From contig JAHYIO010000003.1 of NCBI GenBank assembly GCA_020543525.1, positions 1,984,001 to 2,048,000 on the forward strand: a DNA stretch of 64,000 bases. The letters are read 5' to 3'. The stretch's first letter is position 1; every line of letters starts with the position of its first letter. Source of the DNA: Coriolopsis trogii (lineage: Eukaryota > Basidiomycota > Agaricomycetes > Polyporales > Polyporaceae). Made by a program: the position numbers and the translations under genes. Under the pieces are notes generated by a model. The model saw nothing but the letters and a program-made list of their open reading frames with translations, was not told the origin of the DNA and did no database searches. This document shows positions 20,312 to 31,631 of the stretch, piece after piece.

Positions 20312-21842
20312 TCACCGCTTGCTGCGTGTTTTTGGTTTCTTCGGCGGAGGTCGTCGTATCTCCTCGTCTTCACTTTCCTCGCTCTCGTCCTCCGATGCCT
20401 CCATCTCACTGATTTCCTCCTCATCGTCCCACTCGCCCTCATCTTCGTGGACATCATCGTCGTCCTGATCCTGATCCATTTCGGAGATGTCGTCTTCGCC
20501 CTCGCCTTCACTGCCTTCGTCTGCACCTGCCTTCCCCTTCTTCTTGACCTCCTGGGCCATCTTTTTCCGTTGTACATTCTTCTCCTGCTCCTCTCTTCTC
20601 TGCTTGCGCAACTTCTCCTTCTCGGCGTGTTCCGCCTTCTGGGCCTTGACTTCCGCCTTTGACTTTTTGACTGCAATAGTCATGAATATGCCGCCTCGAA
20701 CGCAGCATGACTGGCAGGACTCACCGAACTCGTGGTAGAGCACGCCTCCTTCCTTCCCTGGGACACCCTCGACGACCTTGATGAGCCTCAGCTCCATCCT
20801 CGGCCCAATCTCATCAAGCTTCACAGCCCTCTTCTGCCCCTTCTTGTTGTTCCGCCCCACATAGTCATCCGCCAGGTCGATCGCGTCCCCGTCGTCACCG
20901 CCAACGCTCGATGCCGACGACGCCGCGCTCTCGTAGCCATCGCTCGACGGGCCCGGTTCGCCCTTCTTTCTAAGGAGGAAGTCGGCGATGTCCTTTTCGT
21001 TTCCTAGGTCCAGCGTATGAGAGTGTGATTTGGAGGCGGCCGCCGCGCCGTCGAGCACTCGTCTGATGCGCTTCGAAACACCGTATGGCTTGACAGTGAT
21101 TAGGTAGTGGCGGAAGTCGACGGTACCGCGCTCGGCGTTGTATGAAATGAGCACCACGCGCCTTGCAGAGGAGAGGGAGAGCGTATTCGGGGACAGAGGC
21201 GGGAAGAGCGACTGGAATGTCTTCATCATGAGCGTGAGGTGCGGTGGGGTCGTTGGAGATGGCGGTGGAAAGGACGCCAGCACGAGCTATGACAATGGGA
21301 AAAGACATACATGAGTGTCTTGTGTGACTTCATTGTATACGGAAGAACATTGGACTCACGAGCGGGGGACTGAGGTACTCGACGGTGCTCATGCTGCGCG
21401 CCCTTCTTGAGGATTTGATGATGTCTTTTACCAAACTGTACCTCTCCACTCGGAAGCTGAGCGTTGGTCCCGCAGACAGCCGCACGATGCGCATCGAGGG
21501 CGCAACGTCCGTCAGCGTGAACGCTAGCAGATGGGTCACGCCCAGCGCGGGCGCCATCGTCAGGAAGTCTTTCAGCTTATTCCTCGCACGTTCCTTTCAC
21601 TTGCGCATGAGTCAACCCCGGCTGAACTGGCGCAAGCAGAGAAGGAGAGGATCGGAACTGACCTTCAGCCTGCTTGCGGTGTTGGGTTCCATAACTTTGC
21701 GCACATCCCGGACGAGTTGCGTGAGCGAGGTTCCAACTTGGCCATGCTTGATCACGAAGGACTTGGGAACGCCCTCTGCAGAGCCTGGGTTGGATGCAAC
21801 GCCTCCTTTGAGATGCGTTCGGTTCTTCCGTCGGCGGCCCAT
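20312..21842 (-). CDS. SSF1: Ribosome biogenesis protein SSF1/Peter Pan, Brix domain
   Basis: Exons 21842-21663, 21593-21360, 21286-20725, 20670-20312; 444 residues. N-terminus MGRRRKNRTHLK, then a Brix domain: PKSFVIKHGQVGTSLTQLVRDVRKVMEPNTA, MAPALGVTHLLAFT, VLISYNAERGTVDFRHYLITVKPYG, and the closing segment EIGPRMELRLIKVVEG. The tail is charged and low-complexity, with a Lys/Glu coiled-coil, a long Asp/Glu stretch and the basic end KKPKTRSKR (nuclear/nucleolar type). Family members act in the nucleolus in 27S pre-rRNA processing and 60S assembly with Rrp15 and Rrp14. It is convergent with the heme lyase gene (128 bp) and divergent from the dioxygenase gene. Confidence 0.92.
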
Positions 21843-22452
21843 GACTCAAGACTTGGGACAGGACAAAGACAGTGGAAAGGGAGGACCTGGTACTGCGTAG
21901 ACGCCATTGGCGCTAGCCTGAAAAACCAAGGCGTCTAGGGATCGAGACTCGAGAGGGAATGTGCGGCCCGGATATCCACGTGGGCGTCTTATCCCACGCC
22001 TCTGGTAATACCTTCCCACGTCTTTGATGCCATGACTCAACATAGTCCACCCGTCGCCCGCACAACTCTCCTCCAGCTCGCTGCCTATATTGCTCTGCAG
22101 GTTCTTGTCTTCGTCAGTGATTCATTATTCCCAATGATAGTCGCAATGCTCTAGATCTGTCAATTCCATTGAGCGCACACGGCAGTGCAGAGAGCCAGCT
22201 TGTCAGCTTCACAGTCAGCAGCGTAATACTCGTGTCGTAAGCCGCTTCTTGAACAGTCTAAAGAGTCTGAGATTTCACAACACAACGACTGCACCTCACC
22301 GTATATAATCCGTCACTATCTCAGAGTAGCAGGTCTTCCTTATTTCCACGCTGGCTTCCTGTCGACATCTACTCGCATTTTCTCTCTCTGTACTCTCAGC
22401 CATCATTCTGTTCCGATCACAGCTATCTCGCGTTCTTGCCCCATTCTCGACC
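21843..22452. promoter_or_regulatory. Divergent promoter between SSF1 and the extradiol dioxygenase
   Basis: About 610 bp without a gene. A TATATAA box at 22302-22308 lies about 145 bp before the dioxygenase ATG on the plus strand, and a CACGTG E-box-like word lies near 21977. The SSF1 side is TATA-less. Confidence 0.45.
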
Positions 22453-23680
22453 ATGTCGACCTCGAATGGTACCTCGGCTCCAGCTCTTCCGAAGACGCAG
22501 GCAGAATGGCGGAAGGCTCTTGACGAGCTACCCTCTACACCCGAGAAGATCCCTGCTTTCTTCTTCGCCCACGGTTCTCCGATGCTTGCCTTTCCGGAAA
22601 ACGAGGTCGTTGGCGGAAGCAGAGGGGATGTTATGAAGACACAAGGCCCTACCGGACCTCTGGCAAAGTTCCTCAAAGACTTCGGTCCTGCATTGCTATC
22701 TAAGTACAAACCCAAGGGCATCGTGGTCTTCAGCGCTCATTGGGAAACCATGGGCGAGCGCCTCGGTAAGTCTTCCTTGCCTTCCACCTCTCCGTCAATT
22801 GAACTCTGAAACTCGCTTCGCGCCTCATGCAGTAACTGATTATGGGGACGAGAACCCGCTGCTGATGGACTACTACGGCTTTCAACCGGAACTGTATCAG
22901 CTGAAGTTCAAATCGCGCGGAGACTCGGCTCTGTCGCAGCGAGTTGTGCAGCTTTACAAAGATGTACGCATGGCGGTTTATAAGGCTCTGTCGGATGAGT
23001 TTGTCGCGGTTCTCATGAGGTACCTTTAGGCAGGCTATTTGGCGCGAACGACGTCTAAGCTCGAGGCACGAGGCGAAGACGGGCGCGGGTTCTCCGGTCC
23101 TGGGTTTGATCACGGCGTATTCGTCCCCTTCAGGCTCATGTTCGGTGAAGAGTTGAAGGACGTGCCCATCGTCGAAGTGTCGATGGACGCCACTCTTGAC
23201 CCGCAAAAGAACTGGGCGCTGGGAGAAGTTGTTGCGCCTCTGAGGTGATTTGACAGATTGCCGTTATAACCATGCTTCTTGGCTGATAATGTCCGGTATA
23301 GGCGGGAAGGCATTCTTGTCCTCTCCGGCGGACTTCTGGTCCACAATCTTCGCGACTTCGCGGCGTTTTCAGAGGCGCACGCTCGTTCCGAGATCAAGGA
23401 ATTCGACCGAGCGATATTAGATGCAGTTTCAATAACGGACGTGAGTATTGCTATTGGCTTGGCTGTGTGAGAGGTGGACTGATTGGCTCCGCAATGACAG
23501 CCTGCCGCGAGGAAGGAGGCCATGTTGAACCTTGTGAAGCACCGAGGGTTCCGCGCGGCTCACCCGCGCGCCGATCATTTCATCCCTCTATACATCGGAG
23601 CGGGAGCGGGAGGACCGCATGCGAACTCCAAAGTCCTGGCTGCGATATACGGTGCACCTACAATCGCCTTCGACGTCTGA
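22453..23680 (+). CDS. Class III extradiol ring-cleavage dioxygenase, LigB/DODA-like
   Basis: Five exons, 22453-22765, 22833-22963, 23030-23244, 23302-23440, 23501-23680; 325 residues. Metal-ligand and active-site motifs of the LigB/4,5-DOPA dioxygenase group are present: PAFFFAHGSPML, IVVFSAHWETMG, GPGFDHGVFVPFRLMFG, PIVEVSMD, VLSGGLLVHNLRDF, and a C-terminal HFIPLYIGAGAG block. His residues in AHGSP, SAHWE and GFDHG are the likely Fe/Zn ligands. The fold opens catechol-type rings with O2. Homologues include bacterial YgiD and plant DODA, but fungal substrates are mostly undefined, so no pathway is assigned. It has its own TATA box upstream and probably no signal peptide. Confidence 0.87.
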
Positions 23681-24756
23681 TCACGCGGTACCATAGCCCT
23701 GCTTGTATGGTTTCTTAGTAGCCCTGCCCACTGAGGCAATCCCATTCATATACGTTCGAGATAAGTCCTGCATCACACAGCTTCTTCCTATCTATCGGTG
23801 CGCAGTCAACGGCCGATGGCTATGAGATTTTAGGTCAGCTCTATACGCAGACAACCTGCGATCTAATTTACGATGACCGCGATTGGTGAAAGTACGATGG
23901 AACTTAATTACGCAGCGATATCGAGCTGTGTCAATTGTTCAATTATCGCACACTCATCCATCTGGGCGTGTTCTGGAGCTCACAGTACTTGCTGCGGAGA
24001 CTCAACGCGAAGTCCAGGAGATTCATTCCGGTTCCGAAGTCGGTCATGAAGTGAACTTGAGGTCAGGAATTGCGTTCGAGGGTTCTCGGGCGTGACGGGG
24101 TGGCGCTAAATGCGGGGGCGTGTATTGCTAGCCACATACGTTCATATTGTCAGCTGAGAGAGGGGTTGCCGCGCGCTGTTCATGAACTCGGGGCGGACTC
24201 AAAGATCGGCGTTTGCATGAGGAAAAGGAGACGCTTGCCACTTGGGAGATGCCGGCGGAGATTTCTTTGATCGGGCACGTGCATGGCCACGTGGCAATGT
24301 CGAATCGGCAGATGGAGATCGCATTCGGTAGTTTCAGCAGTCTCAGCAGTCTCTCAGCTACCCCCACTGTATTCCTACCTCCCCGGCCTCGCTTCTCCTC
24401 GCGCAGAGCGCACCCACCGTACAGCGACGCTCAAGGGTGAGTAAACACTTGTTTGGACCTTGTACTGCCTCTTATCACGGGTTTCATCCCAGAACGCCTC
24501 ATAGCCTCTGATTGCATCGCTCCCCGACCGACTTGCGAACGCTCTCGGTTGCACTCTTCAGTCGTTTCCAGCCAACGCACTCGCATGTATTGAGCACCAC
24601 CTGTAGCCCTGTTCTTCGAAACCTAATTATCGTCACGGTCAGTCCCCGTTTCTCCCGCACGTGTTCTGCGGAGTTCTTTCTCGCCGTCAGACTGACAGCC
24701 CTGTCGCAGCCGCCAGATCTACGGGCGAGCAGGCGTTTACTGCATCTCTTTCATTA
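23681..24756. other. Long intergenic / 5' region of the PKA-like kinase gene
   Basis: About 1.07 kb without a supported gene. It contains paired CACGTG words (about 24277 and 24290) and a pyrimidine-rich leader from about 24360 to the ATG, which suggests a long 5' UTR for the kinase mRNA. Small open frames here lack any domain character. Confidence 0.4.
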
Positions 24757-26277
24757 ATGGCTTCCACAAATATGGACTATCCCACCTATCCCGCCTTCCG
24801 CTCTACCTCTCTCCCCAGCCACACCACTCTCACCCTCGCCACCACACCGGACCCAACCCTTTTCCGCCGTGACTCGGAATATATGCTCAGTGACGGTCCC
24901 ATCACCCCACCCCTATCACCAGGACGCAGTGACGATGGGGATGCCGCTATCATCGTCGACTCGGAACCGCGCTACAGTGGCCCAGGGGCTCAGGTCCAGC
25001 CCTCAGTCCCCCACGCACACCTCCGACAGGTGGATACTAGACGAGCCAGACGAAGCCATCAGCAGGAGCAGGAAGGGATGGATATAGACACCCGGGCACC
25101 CGCCAGTTCTCCGAGACCTCCCCAGAGGCATCTGGACGACGAGCAGTCACACTTAGAGAAGGGGACGTTAAAGCTGACAGACTTCGAGGTTAAGGGAACC
25201 CTTGGTGAGTATGCTTCATGTTTTCTTCTTGAACCGCTTCGTAACCTACGGGCTTCAGGCACGGGAACCTTTGGTCGTGTGCTGTTAGTGCGGCTACGAG
25301 GCTCGTCTTCCCAGAACACATCAAATTGCTTCGCCCTCAAGGTGCTTCGCAAAACCGAGATCGTCCGCCTGCGTCAAGTCGAGCATGTCAACGCCGAGCG
25401 GTATATTCTCTCACGCGTTCGTCACCCCTTCATCGTCGACCTCTACGCCACCTTCCAAGATAGCCTGAACGTCTACATGCTGATGTCCTACGTCCCCGGC
25501 GGAGAATTGTTCACCCACCTCCGTCGAGCAAAACGGTTCACCGCAGACGTCACCCGTTTCTATCTTGCGACCATCATTCTTGCCCTGAAATATCTCCACT
25601 CTTTCAACATCATCTATCGTGATTTGAAGCCTGAGAACTTGCTTCTAGACAACCGTGGTTACCTCCGGTTGACCGACTTTGGCTTCGCGAAAATTGTAGA
25701 CGATCGTACGTGGACCTTGTGCGGGACGCCGGAGTATCTCGCGCCAGAGATTATTCAGTCCGATGGCCATGGCAAGGCGGCGGATTGGTGGGCGTGCGGC
25801 ATCCTTTGCTACGAGATGCTCGTTGGCTATCCACCTTTCTTCGACGAGACCGCCTATGGGATCTACGAAAAAATCTTGAAAGGCAGGATACATTGGCCCA
25901 GTTCGGTCGACCCGTTGTCGAAGGATATCATCAAGGCGTTCTTGCACCCTGACCGTAGCAAGCGCCTGGGCAACCTCATTGGCGGTTCCCAAGACGTACT
26001 CGACCATCCGTGGTTTCGAGGCGTCGACTGGGACGCACTTGAGCGCCGCGAAATCAGGGTATGTCGATCGCTCATTCCGCCATGCTAGCAGTCGTGCTCA
26101 TAATTTACTGTTCAGGCACCTATCGTCCCACACGTCGCCACCGTGGACGACACTCGTAATTTTTCCCAACTCCCATTGCCGCCCACTGAAGAAATCCCTG
26201 GACTCATCCGGGAGGAACGTCCTCCATCGATCCAACAGCGGTTCGACTCGGTTGCGTATCAATTTCTTGAGTTCTAA
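24757..26277 (+). CDS. cAMP-dependent protein kinase catalytic subunit-like AGC kinase
   Basis: Three exons, 24757-25204, 25259-26058, 26116-26277; 469 residues. About 130 residues of Ser/Pro/Thr-rich extension precede the kinase domain. Motifs: GTLGTGTFGRV glycine loop split by intron 1, FALKVLRK (catalytic Lys), YRDLKPENLLLD, LTDFGFAK, activation loop TWTLCGTPEYLAPE (Thr phosphosite), DWWACGILCYEML, and PDRSKRLG. The C-terminal AGC tail ends YQFLEF, an FxxF-type terminus as in PKA. It should phosphorylate basic-directed Ser/Thr sites and be held inactive by a Bcy1-type regulatory subunit until cAMP rises. The short terminal FxxF end argues for PKA over PKC, S6K or Sch9 types. The ATG at 24757 is the start chosen. 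Confidence 0.9.
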
Positions 26278-27060
26278 ACCGATCCATGCACCGCTGCCGG
26301 TCGCTCAGGTGGCATGCGAAGTATGGCGCCGTTGAGGTCGTCATTCCTTTCCTCCGACATGGGCTTGGGGTGCGCGCTGCCACTGCGTTCACATCGCCCT
26401 CTTCGTTCTCACACACCTCAACCTCCATTTGTCTATCGCTCTTTCTTCGTTCGGTCGCTTCACGGCATATAGTCTCGTCCATCCTTCCTTTCGGAACCTC
26501 GTATCAGTATATCGCACCTCTCTCTTTGCCTTGGCTTCATTGCGGAGTTCGGACTGTCTACTAATCACTTTCAGTCAATACCCTGCTCCCGCATTGTATC
26601 ATCTATTGCCAGCTGCCGCCACCCGTTCCTGTCGTCCTCATATATTCCTCCATGCCGCCACCGCCGCCACCCCTGTATGATTTGCCGCGTTCCTCTTCCG
26701 CTTTCTAGGATGATCGGACCACCACGTGTAGTCCTCGCCTCCCACGCTCCCTACTATCGTCTCTGTGTTCCAGCGCTGTCCGTCCGTAATTTGCGCCACT
26801 GTATATTGTCTGACCCTCCCCGTGCCCTCGTTCTGGTATAGCTCCCTGTCGTATTGTATCCAGGTTTATTGCTGTATCATATCTTGGCTTTATCCCATAC
26901 ACGTCGGAGAGTGTACCTTTGGCTCCCTCTTAGTGTCATTGTGAGTGGCAGCGACAGCGTCGAGATGGTCCTCTCTCAATGGACCCTCATGTCGCCATGC
27001 GTGCGATGGAAATGACCACGCCCTCGCCCCACGCGCCAATCGGGCAACGATTATGTTTAA
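26278..27060. other. Intergenic / 3' region of the kinase gene
   Basis: About 780 bp, strongly C/T-rich in its first half (runs of CTTCCTC type), with no supported gene. It ends at the TTAA that borders the MITE. Confidence 0.4.
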
Positions 27061-27596
27061 GGTAGGCCCAAAGCAGATTCGACCACTTCACGTGATTTTC
27101 ACGTGACGCAGACTTGTATTTCCATAGCGCTCAATAAGTATTGATAAGAGGTGGTAATGGAACGGTAGACAAGACGACTGCGGCTCTGCCTGCTGGCTCC
27201 CGCCGTATACGCGCACTGCAATCTCACCCACTCTTGTCCTGTCCATGAGCGCTGAGCTCTGGTTGCAAGTGGGGCCTCATGCAGTCCTTTGCAAATTGGT
27301 GAATTCCATCGATGGCATGATCCCTCTTGACTCTTGAGTGCATGCGCCAGTGAGTCATCCGGTCCTTCACGGAACTACTGCAGAACCGATAGGTGTATAT
27401 CACACTTGCCTTTCTGCAATTCGCAAGCCCCCCTTGTTATTCTTCACGCACATTAGTTATGCTACTCTACGCTCTTTCGAACTACTTGCTCGCTTGGAAC
27501 GTTGTCATACAATATCACAACTTAATTGCGTTAGGCGCCCAGTTATTGCGTGATGTCACTGTGTGACATAGTGGTCGAATCTGCTTTGGGCCTACC
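27061..27596. mobile_element. MITE-like non-autonomous DNA transposon, 536 bp with 27-bp perfect terminal inverted repeats
   Basis: Bases 27061-27087 begin GGTAGGCCCAAAGCAGATTC. They are repeated exactly in inverse orientation at 27570-27596. Both ends are flanked directly by TTAA (27057-27060 and 27597-27600), which can be read as a TTAA or nested TA target-site duplication. Just inside the left repeat is a second small inverted repeat, TCACGTGA-x4-TCACGTGA. No transposase reading frame is present. TTAA duplications are typical of the piggyBac superfamily and TA of Tc1/mariner; the terminal GG of this repeat does not settle which. Confidence 0.85.
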
Positions 27597-27753
27597 TTAA
27601 ATCTTGTTCACCGGCCCGTCATTCCAAAGCGCTTCTTCGCCAACACTATGTACCGTACCCGCAAAACGTGGATGACATTCACCACTAGCACAGCTATCTG
27701 AATCTCGCTCGACGCTGAGTCTCTCCTCTTTCTGGCACCTTGTAGCCCACGAG

Positions 27754-29128
27754 ATGGCCCAGCGAAACCAGTGGTTGCGAGGCACAACCATCCGCAAGTC
27801 GGGCGCGTCAACCGCCACCACTACGCGTACGAATACCCCGCAAATACAGAGCACCTCAGGAACCATCTATGGCGGAGGAGTGAAAGATCCCTCAGGCAGG
27901 ACGTCCGAGTACTTTGTACGTGTGTCTAACCCTGATTATGCACACCGACTATTCATCGTGTCCTGAAAATCATCCTGTAGTCTATGGACGACCAATGTCC
28001 AGTTTGCAAGTCAGACCGGTACTTGAATCCCAAGTTACGCCTTCTGGTTAGCGCATGCTATCACAAAATGTATTAATGATTGTCATTGCCTCAAGGGTGG
28101 AAGCTGACTGCATACACAGGTGCGAATCTTGTATAGACCGTCTGTTCACCCTTGGACCCGCACCTTGCCCCATTTGTAACAAGATACTCCGCAAGCTCGC
28201 TTTCACCCCACAGACATTTGAGGACTTGACAGTCGAGAAGGAGGTCGCAATTCGGCGGCGGATAGCCAAAGAGTATGTCTTGGGTGGGGTACATGACGAT
28301 GAAACTGAGATCAATCCCGTATAGGTTCAACAAACGACGGGAGGACTTCCCGGACCTTCGTTCGTACAATGACTACCTGGAGTGGGTTGAGGAGATAGGT
28401 GCGTTACTGTGGCCATGCAAAAACCTTCTGCTCAACTTCACAAAGCATTCAATCTCATCAACGATATTGACGTCCCGGAGACCGAAGCGAAGATTGCCCA
28501 ATACAAGAAAGAGAATGCCGCATTAATCGAGCTCAACATCAAGCGGGAAGAAGAGTACCAACGCTATCTGCAGGAGCAAGAAGAGGCCGAGAGACAGGAG
28601 CGTGAACTCCGCGCTCAAGAACTCCGCCGGCTTGAGGAGGAAGAGCGCGAAGAGCGCGAGAAGGGCAAGCAGGCCATTATCGACAAACTCGAGACGTCGG
28701 ACAAGGACGCCGCGCGACTCGTCGCTAAATCCCGGCAAGATGCCCTACGTCGTGCGTCCGCTAGGGCAGCGTCATCGACGTCCACCTTCACCCAGAGCAG
28801 TGCCCGGCTACTCCGCACGCGGGCGGCGCAGAGCAATGTCGTACCCGATGTGCCGCACGTGCCCCTTCAGGACGACTACTATACTTATGACGACATGTTC
28901 ACTATGCGCGAGACGTACCAAGACCCTGCTAGCGAGGCGGTACGGCGCGATCGGGAGGGCATCATGCGAGCTGGCGGGTATCTGGTGGAGCAAGCTTGGG
29001 AACGTGCCTTGCGGTATGCTGTGGCCGGTTTGGAGATCGTGCCTCTGTCTGGCATGCCTGCATCTGCTCCGGAGCCCATGGCTGTCGACTCTGAAGGTCC
29101 CGCGGATGTCGTGATGGCTTCGGCATAA
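27754..29128 (+). CDS. TFB3: TFIIH/CAK assembly factor TFB3 (MAT1), RING finger protein
   Basis: Exons 27754-27915, 27981-28069, 28120-28272, 28325-28398, 28446-29128; 386 residues. After about 54 N-terminal residues comes a C3HC4-type RING finger (CPVCKSDRYLNPKLRLLV...CYHKMCESC...CPICNKILRK). A conserved MAT1 linker follows (FEDLTVEKEVAIRRRIAKEFNKRREDF). Then there is a long Glu/Arg/Gln coiled coil (KREEEYQRYLQEQEEAERQ) and a C-terminal hydrophobic/Met-rich region. The family protein stabilises the Cdk7(Kin28)-cyclin H(Ccl1) kinase and anchors it to TFIIH in transcription and nucleotide excision repair. The fourth intron is only 47 nt. It lies 153 bp after the MITE. Confidence 0.92.
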
Positions 29129-29361
29129 TGCCTACAGCTTTGCTATCGCTGCCTTACTTAGCCTTTTCTCCTTACGCGTACTCATATACGCATTCATCTC
29201 CATGTTGTCGTGTTATCTCAACTGTACGCTGTAGCGTTAGGGATCATATATTTGTCTGATCTAGCTTACTCGATTGTCACAAGTAGATAATGAAAGAGCA
29301 TGGATCAATGAGACTCCCAAGTACGTGACTTGAAAAAGGTCCGTCGAAGGCTTGAAACCCG

Positions 29362-31372
29362 CTAGGTGATCTTGACACTTGTCACGACGCGTCTGCGTGC
29401 CTTCTCCGCCTCACTCATTGGCTCTTCAAGAGGGAACCACAAAATCTGATACTTCTTATGTTTCCTGGGGGGTGTTCGTGTCTCGTCACCAATCAGGACA
29501 TACGCATCGAGTGGATGGATTCACCTGAGCACCTTCAGTTCCAACCGGAAGAGTTTCAAAACCCCTCCAGGGTCGAGTACGTCTGCGTCTGCGCGCCCAG
29601 ACAAAGAGTTGCCTACTGGTCGTGGAGGTTGATCTTCGTCCGAATCGGAGTCGATTACGATCACATCATCCTTATTCACTCGTTTTCGCTTGGAGGGGCC
29701 AACGTCGGCCGCAGGCGACTTCCGCTTGTGAGACTTGATGGTTTGTATGGGGTGGATTACTTGATTCAGCACCCTCTTGGACTTTGAGGGGCTTTCGTCC
29801 GGACGCGACGGATTGTGATACTTGAGGCCAGCTTGCCTGATTGCTAAGGGAATCTTCCTGATAGCAAATACAGGAATCAGGGCATGAAACCCAATTCAAG
29901 CGTAGTTCCTACTCACCGTCCAGGGTCGAATGTCAACAAGTTTATGGCACCTCCTTTGACTAACTCGCATCCAACGATGGTACGTGAATGCCCCTCATGC
30001 TGTAGGACTATCGGTAGTTTGTCCGTAACTAGTACAGGGCGTGCCCCAAGAAGAGCCTCGCCAACAGTCGTTGTCTTTGGTTTTGGATCTCCGCCAGAGA
30101 AATATTCGAGCACCCACTGCAGCAACGGCTCTATTCCTAGATTGCAATGCAATTTCAGAAGAAGCAAAAACAGCTCCTGGTCAAAAGATACTCACCATTG
30201 TGTAGTTCGAAATCTACGAGCTGGGCGCTGTGATTCATCAGCTCGGAGGTCAAGAAGATGGAAACATCCATTTAGACTCACGGTATTCCACGGTACGCGA
30301 AAGCGACATATAGTTCTGCATCATCCATGTATTCATTTACGGAGTTACAAAAACATAGTAATTGGAGCATACCCGCAGTGCCGATCCATTGCCTAGTATC
30401 GACCAATTTGTGGTCAAGATCTTCTGCACCATCTCTATCAAAGTCTGATGTGGGATACGTCAAAGCAGCTCGGGAATACAGGATAAAAAAACTGACTGTC
30501 TCGCCAGGCCCGTTCTAGAAGAATCTGCAAGTTCCGTACACCTGGAGGAACAGGTGCATCCAAGAGGGGGAAATACAGGGGTTGGCATGTCTGGTCCATG
30601 AGAGCCGCACAGGCCATCAAGTAGTTACGATACCTATACATAGGCTGTTCAGTTTGGCGACGCCTTCATTGGGTACGATACATACCCGCAACCCCACGTA
30701 CTGTCCCAATGCTCTGACGAAATGTGCACGACTTTCTCGAATGCCAGCCATGCGCGTTGAGTGGTGCCCTTCTCATGCATTCGGCTTAGAGCGTTCTTGA
30801 GGACGGTGATCAAACCTATCGTATGCCAAGATAAGTTCACACAGCAAGCAACACACAGCGAGTAAAAACGTAGTGACAGTACCTGGGCTGAAGTTCGGTG
30901 GAGGCTCGTCAGTTTGAGATGCATGCCAGAAGACGTTTTGTTCGTTTGGATTGGGCTTGTGAAAATAGGTAGAGGCTGGCTTGAAACCCGACTTTGGCTT
31001 AGGTTTGGGTCTGGAAGATGAGCCAGAGTTTGGTTGGGACGTGAATTGGACCGGGGATTTGTGTAACGCTCCGCCTGACATAGTATGGGAACCTGATGCT
31101 ATGGTTGTCGCGGTGAATACAAAGGTATGAGATGCGCGACAGTGCTCAAATACCTTGTGGGATGTCAGTAAGATGCTCGTCATAGTGGAACTCTCGCTGG
31201 GGTACGGTAAAACCAGTCAGATCCTGATCGCACATTTGACATATGAATTTCTTCCTAATCATAATACTTCAGTGGGGGTTCCATTCGGAATACGACCCGC
31301 AGTGCGTTACTATACTCACGGATGGTGGTGCGAAAGGAACACAATCTCATCATCCGTAGAATTCCTGTTCAT
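29362..31372 (-). CDS. ZUP1: ZUFSP/Mug105-type cysteine protease (peptidase C78 fold) with N-terminal zinc finger
   Basis: Eleven exons, 31372-31320, 31254-31154, 31092-30883, 30815-30686, 30633-30497, 30444-30373, 30315-30282, 30227-30196, 30136-29917, 29857-29525, 29464-29362; 474 residues. A C2H2 zinc finger opens the protein (FICQMCDQDL...EFHYDEHL), followed by a Pro/Lys-rich linker. The catalytic domain has HWDSTWGCGYRNYLMA (nucleophile Cys about 163), FDRDGAEDL...TRQWIGTAEL, PAQLVDFELHN, LQHEGHSRTIVG (His about 305), LLTFDP (Asp) and the terminal YQILWFPLEEP...VTSVKI strand. Family knowledge: human ZUP1 and fission yeast Mug105 are K63-ubiquitin-preferring deubiquitinases related to UFM1 proteases. 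A Lys/Arg-rich insertion with DVIVIDSDSDED, resembling a SUMO-interacting motif, lies before the last strand. It is head-to-head with a proteasome gene, 259 bp apart. Confidence 0.88.
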
Positions 31373-31631
31373 AATCGTGGTAGAGTGCTCGATATGAGAG
31401 GGCAGAGATGTAAAGGTTGTGTTACAAGACGTTTCTTGTCACAGCCGCAGTAGTACTGGCAGAGTTGGTGGAGTGACGTTAAGCGCTCCCGTCGCGTCCC
31501 ATATGAGCGTGATGTGATCACGTGCTGGCGTCACAGGGCGACGCAAGCTCGACGCGCGTCCGAGGATTCGGAAGGCTTGCGAGGCTGAGTGCGAAGTCTC
31601 AGCTCTTTACACCTCTCTCTACTCTTCGAAT
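31373..31631. promoter_or_regulatory. Divergent promoter shared by the ZUP1-like protease and proteasome alpha4
   Basis: The two start codons are 259 bp apart. The segment has a GATGTGATCACGTGC stretch near 31510 and GC-rich words, with no TATA box. I looked for the Rpn4-type element GGTGGCAAA and did not see it. Confidence 0.5.
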
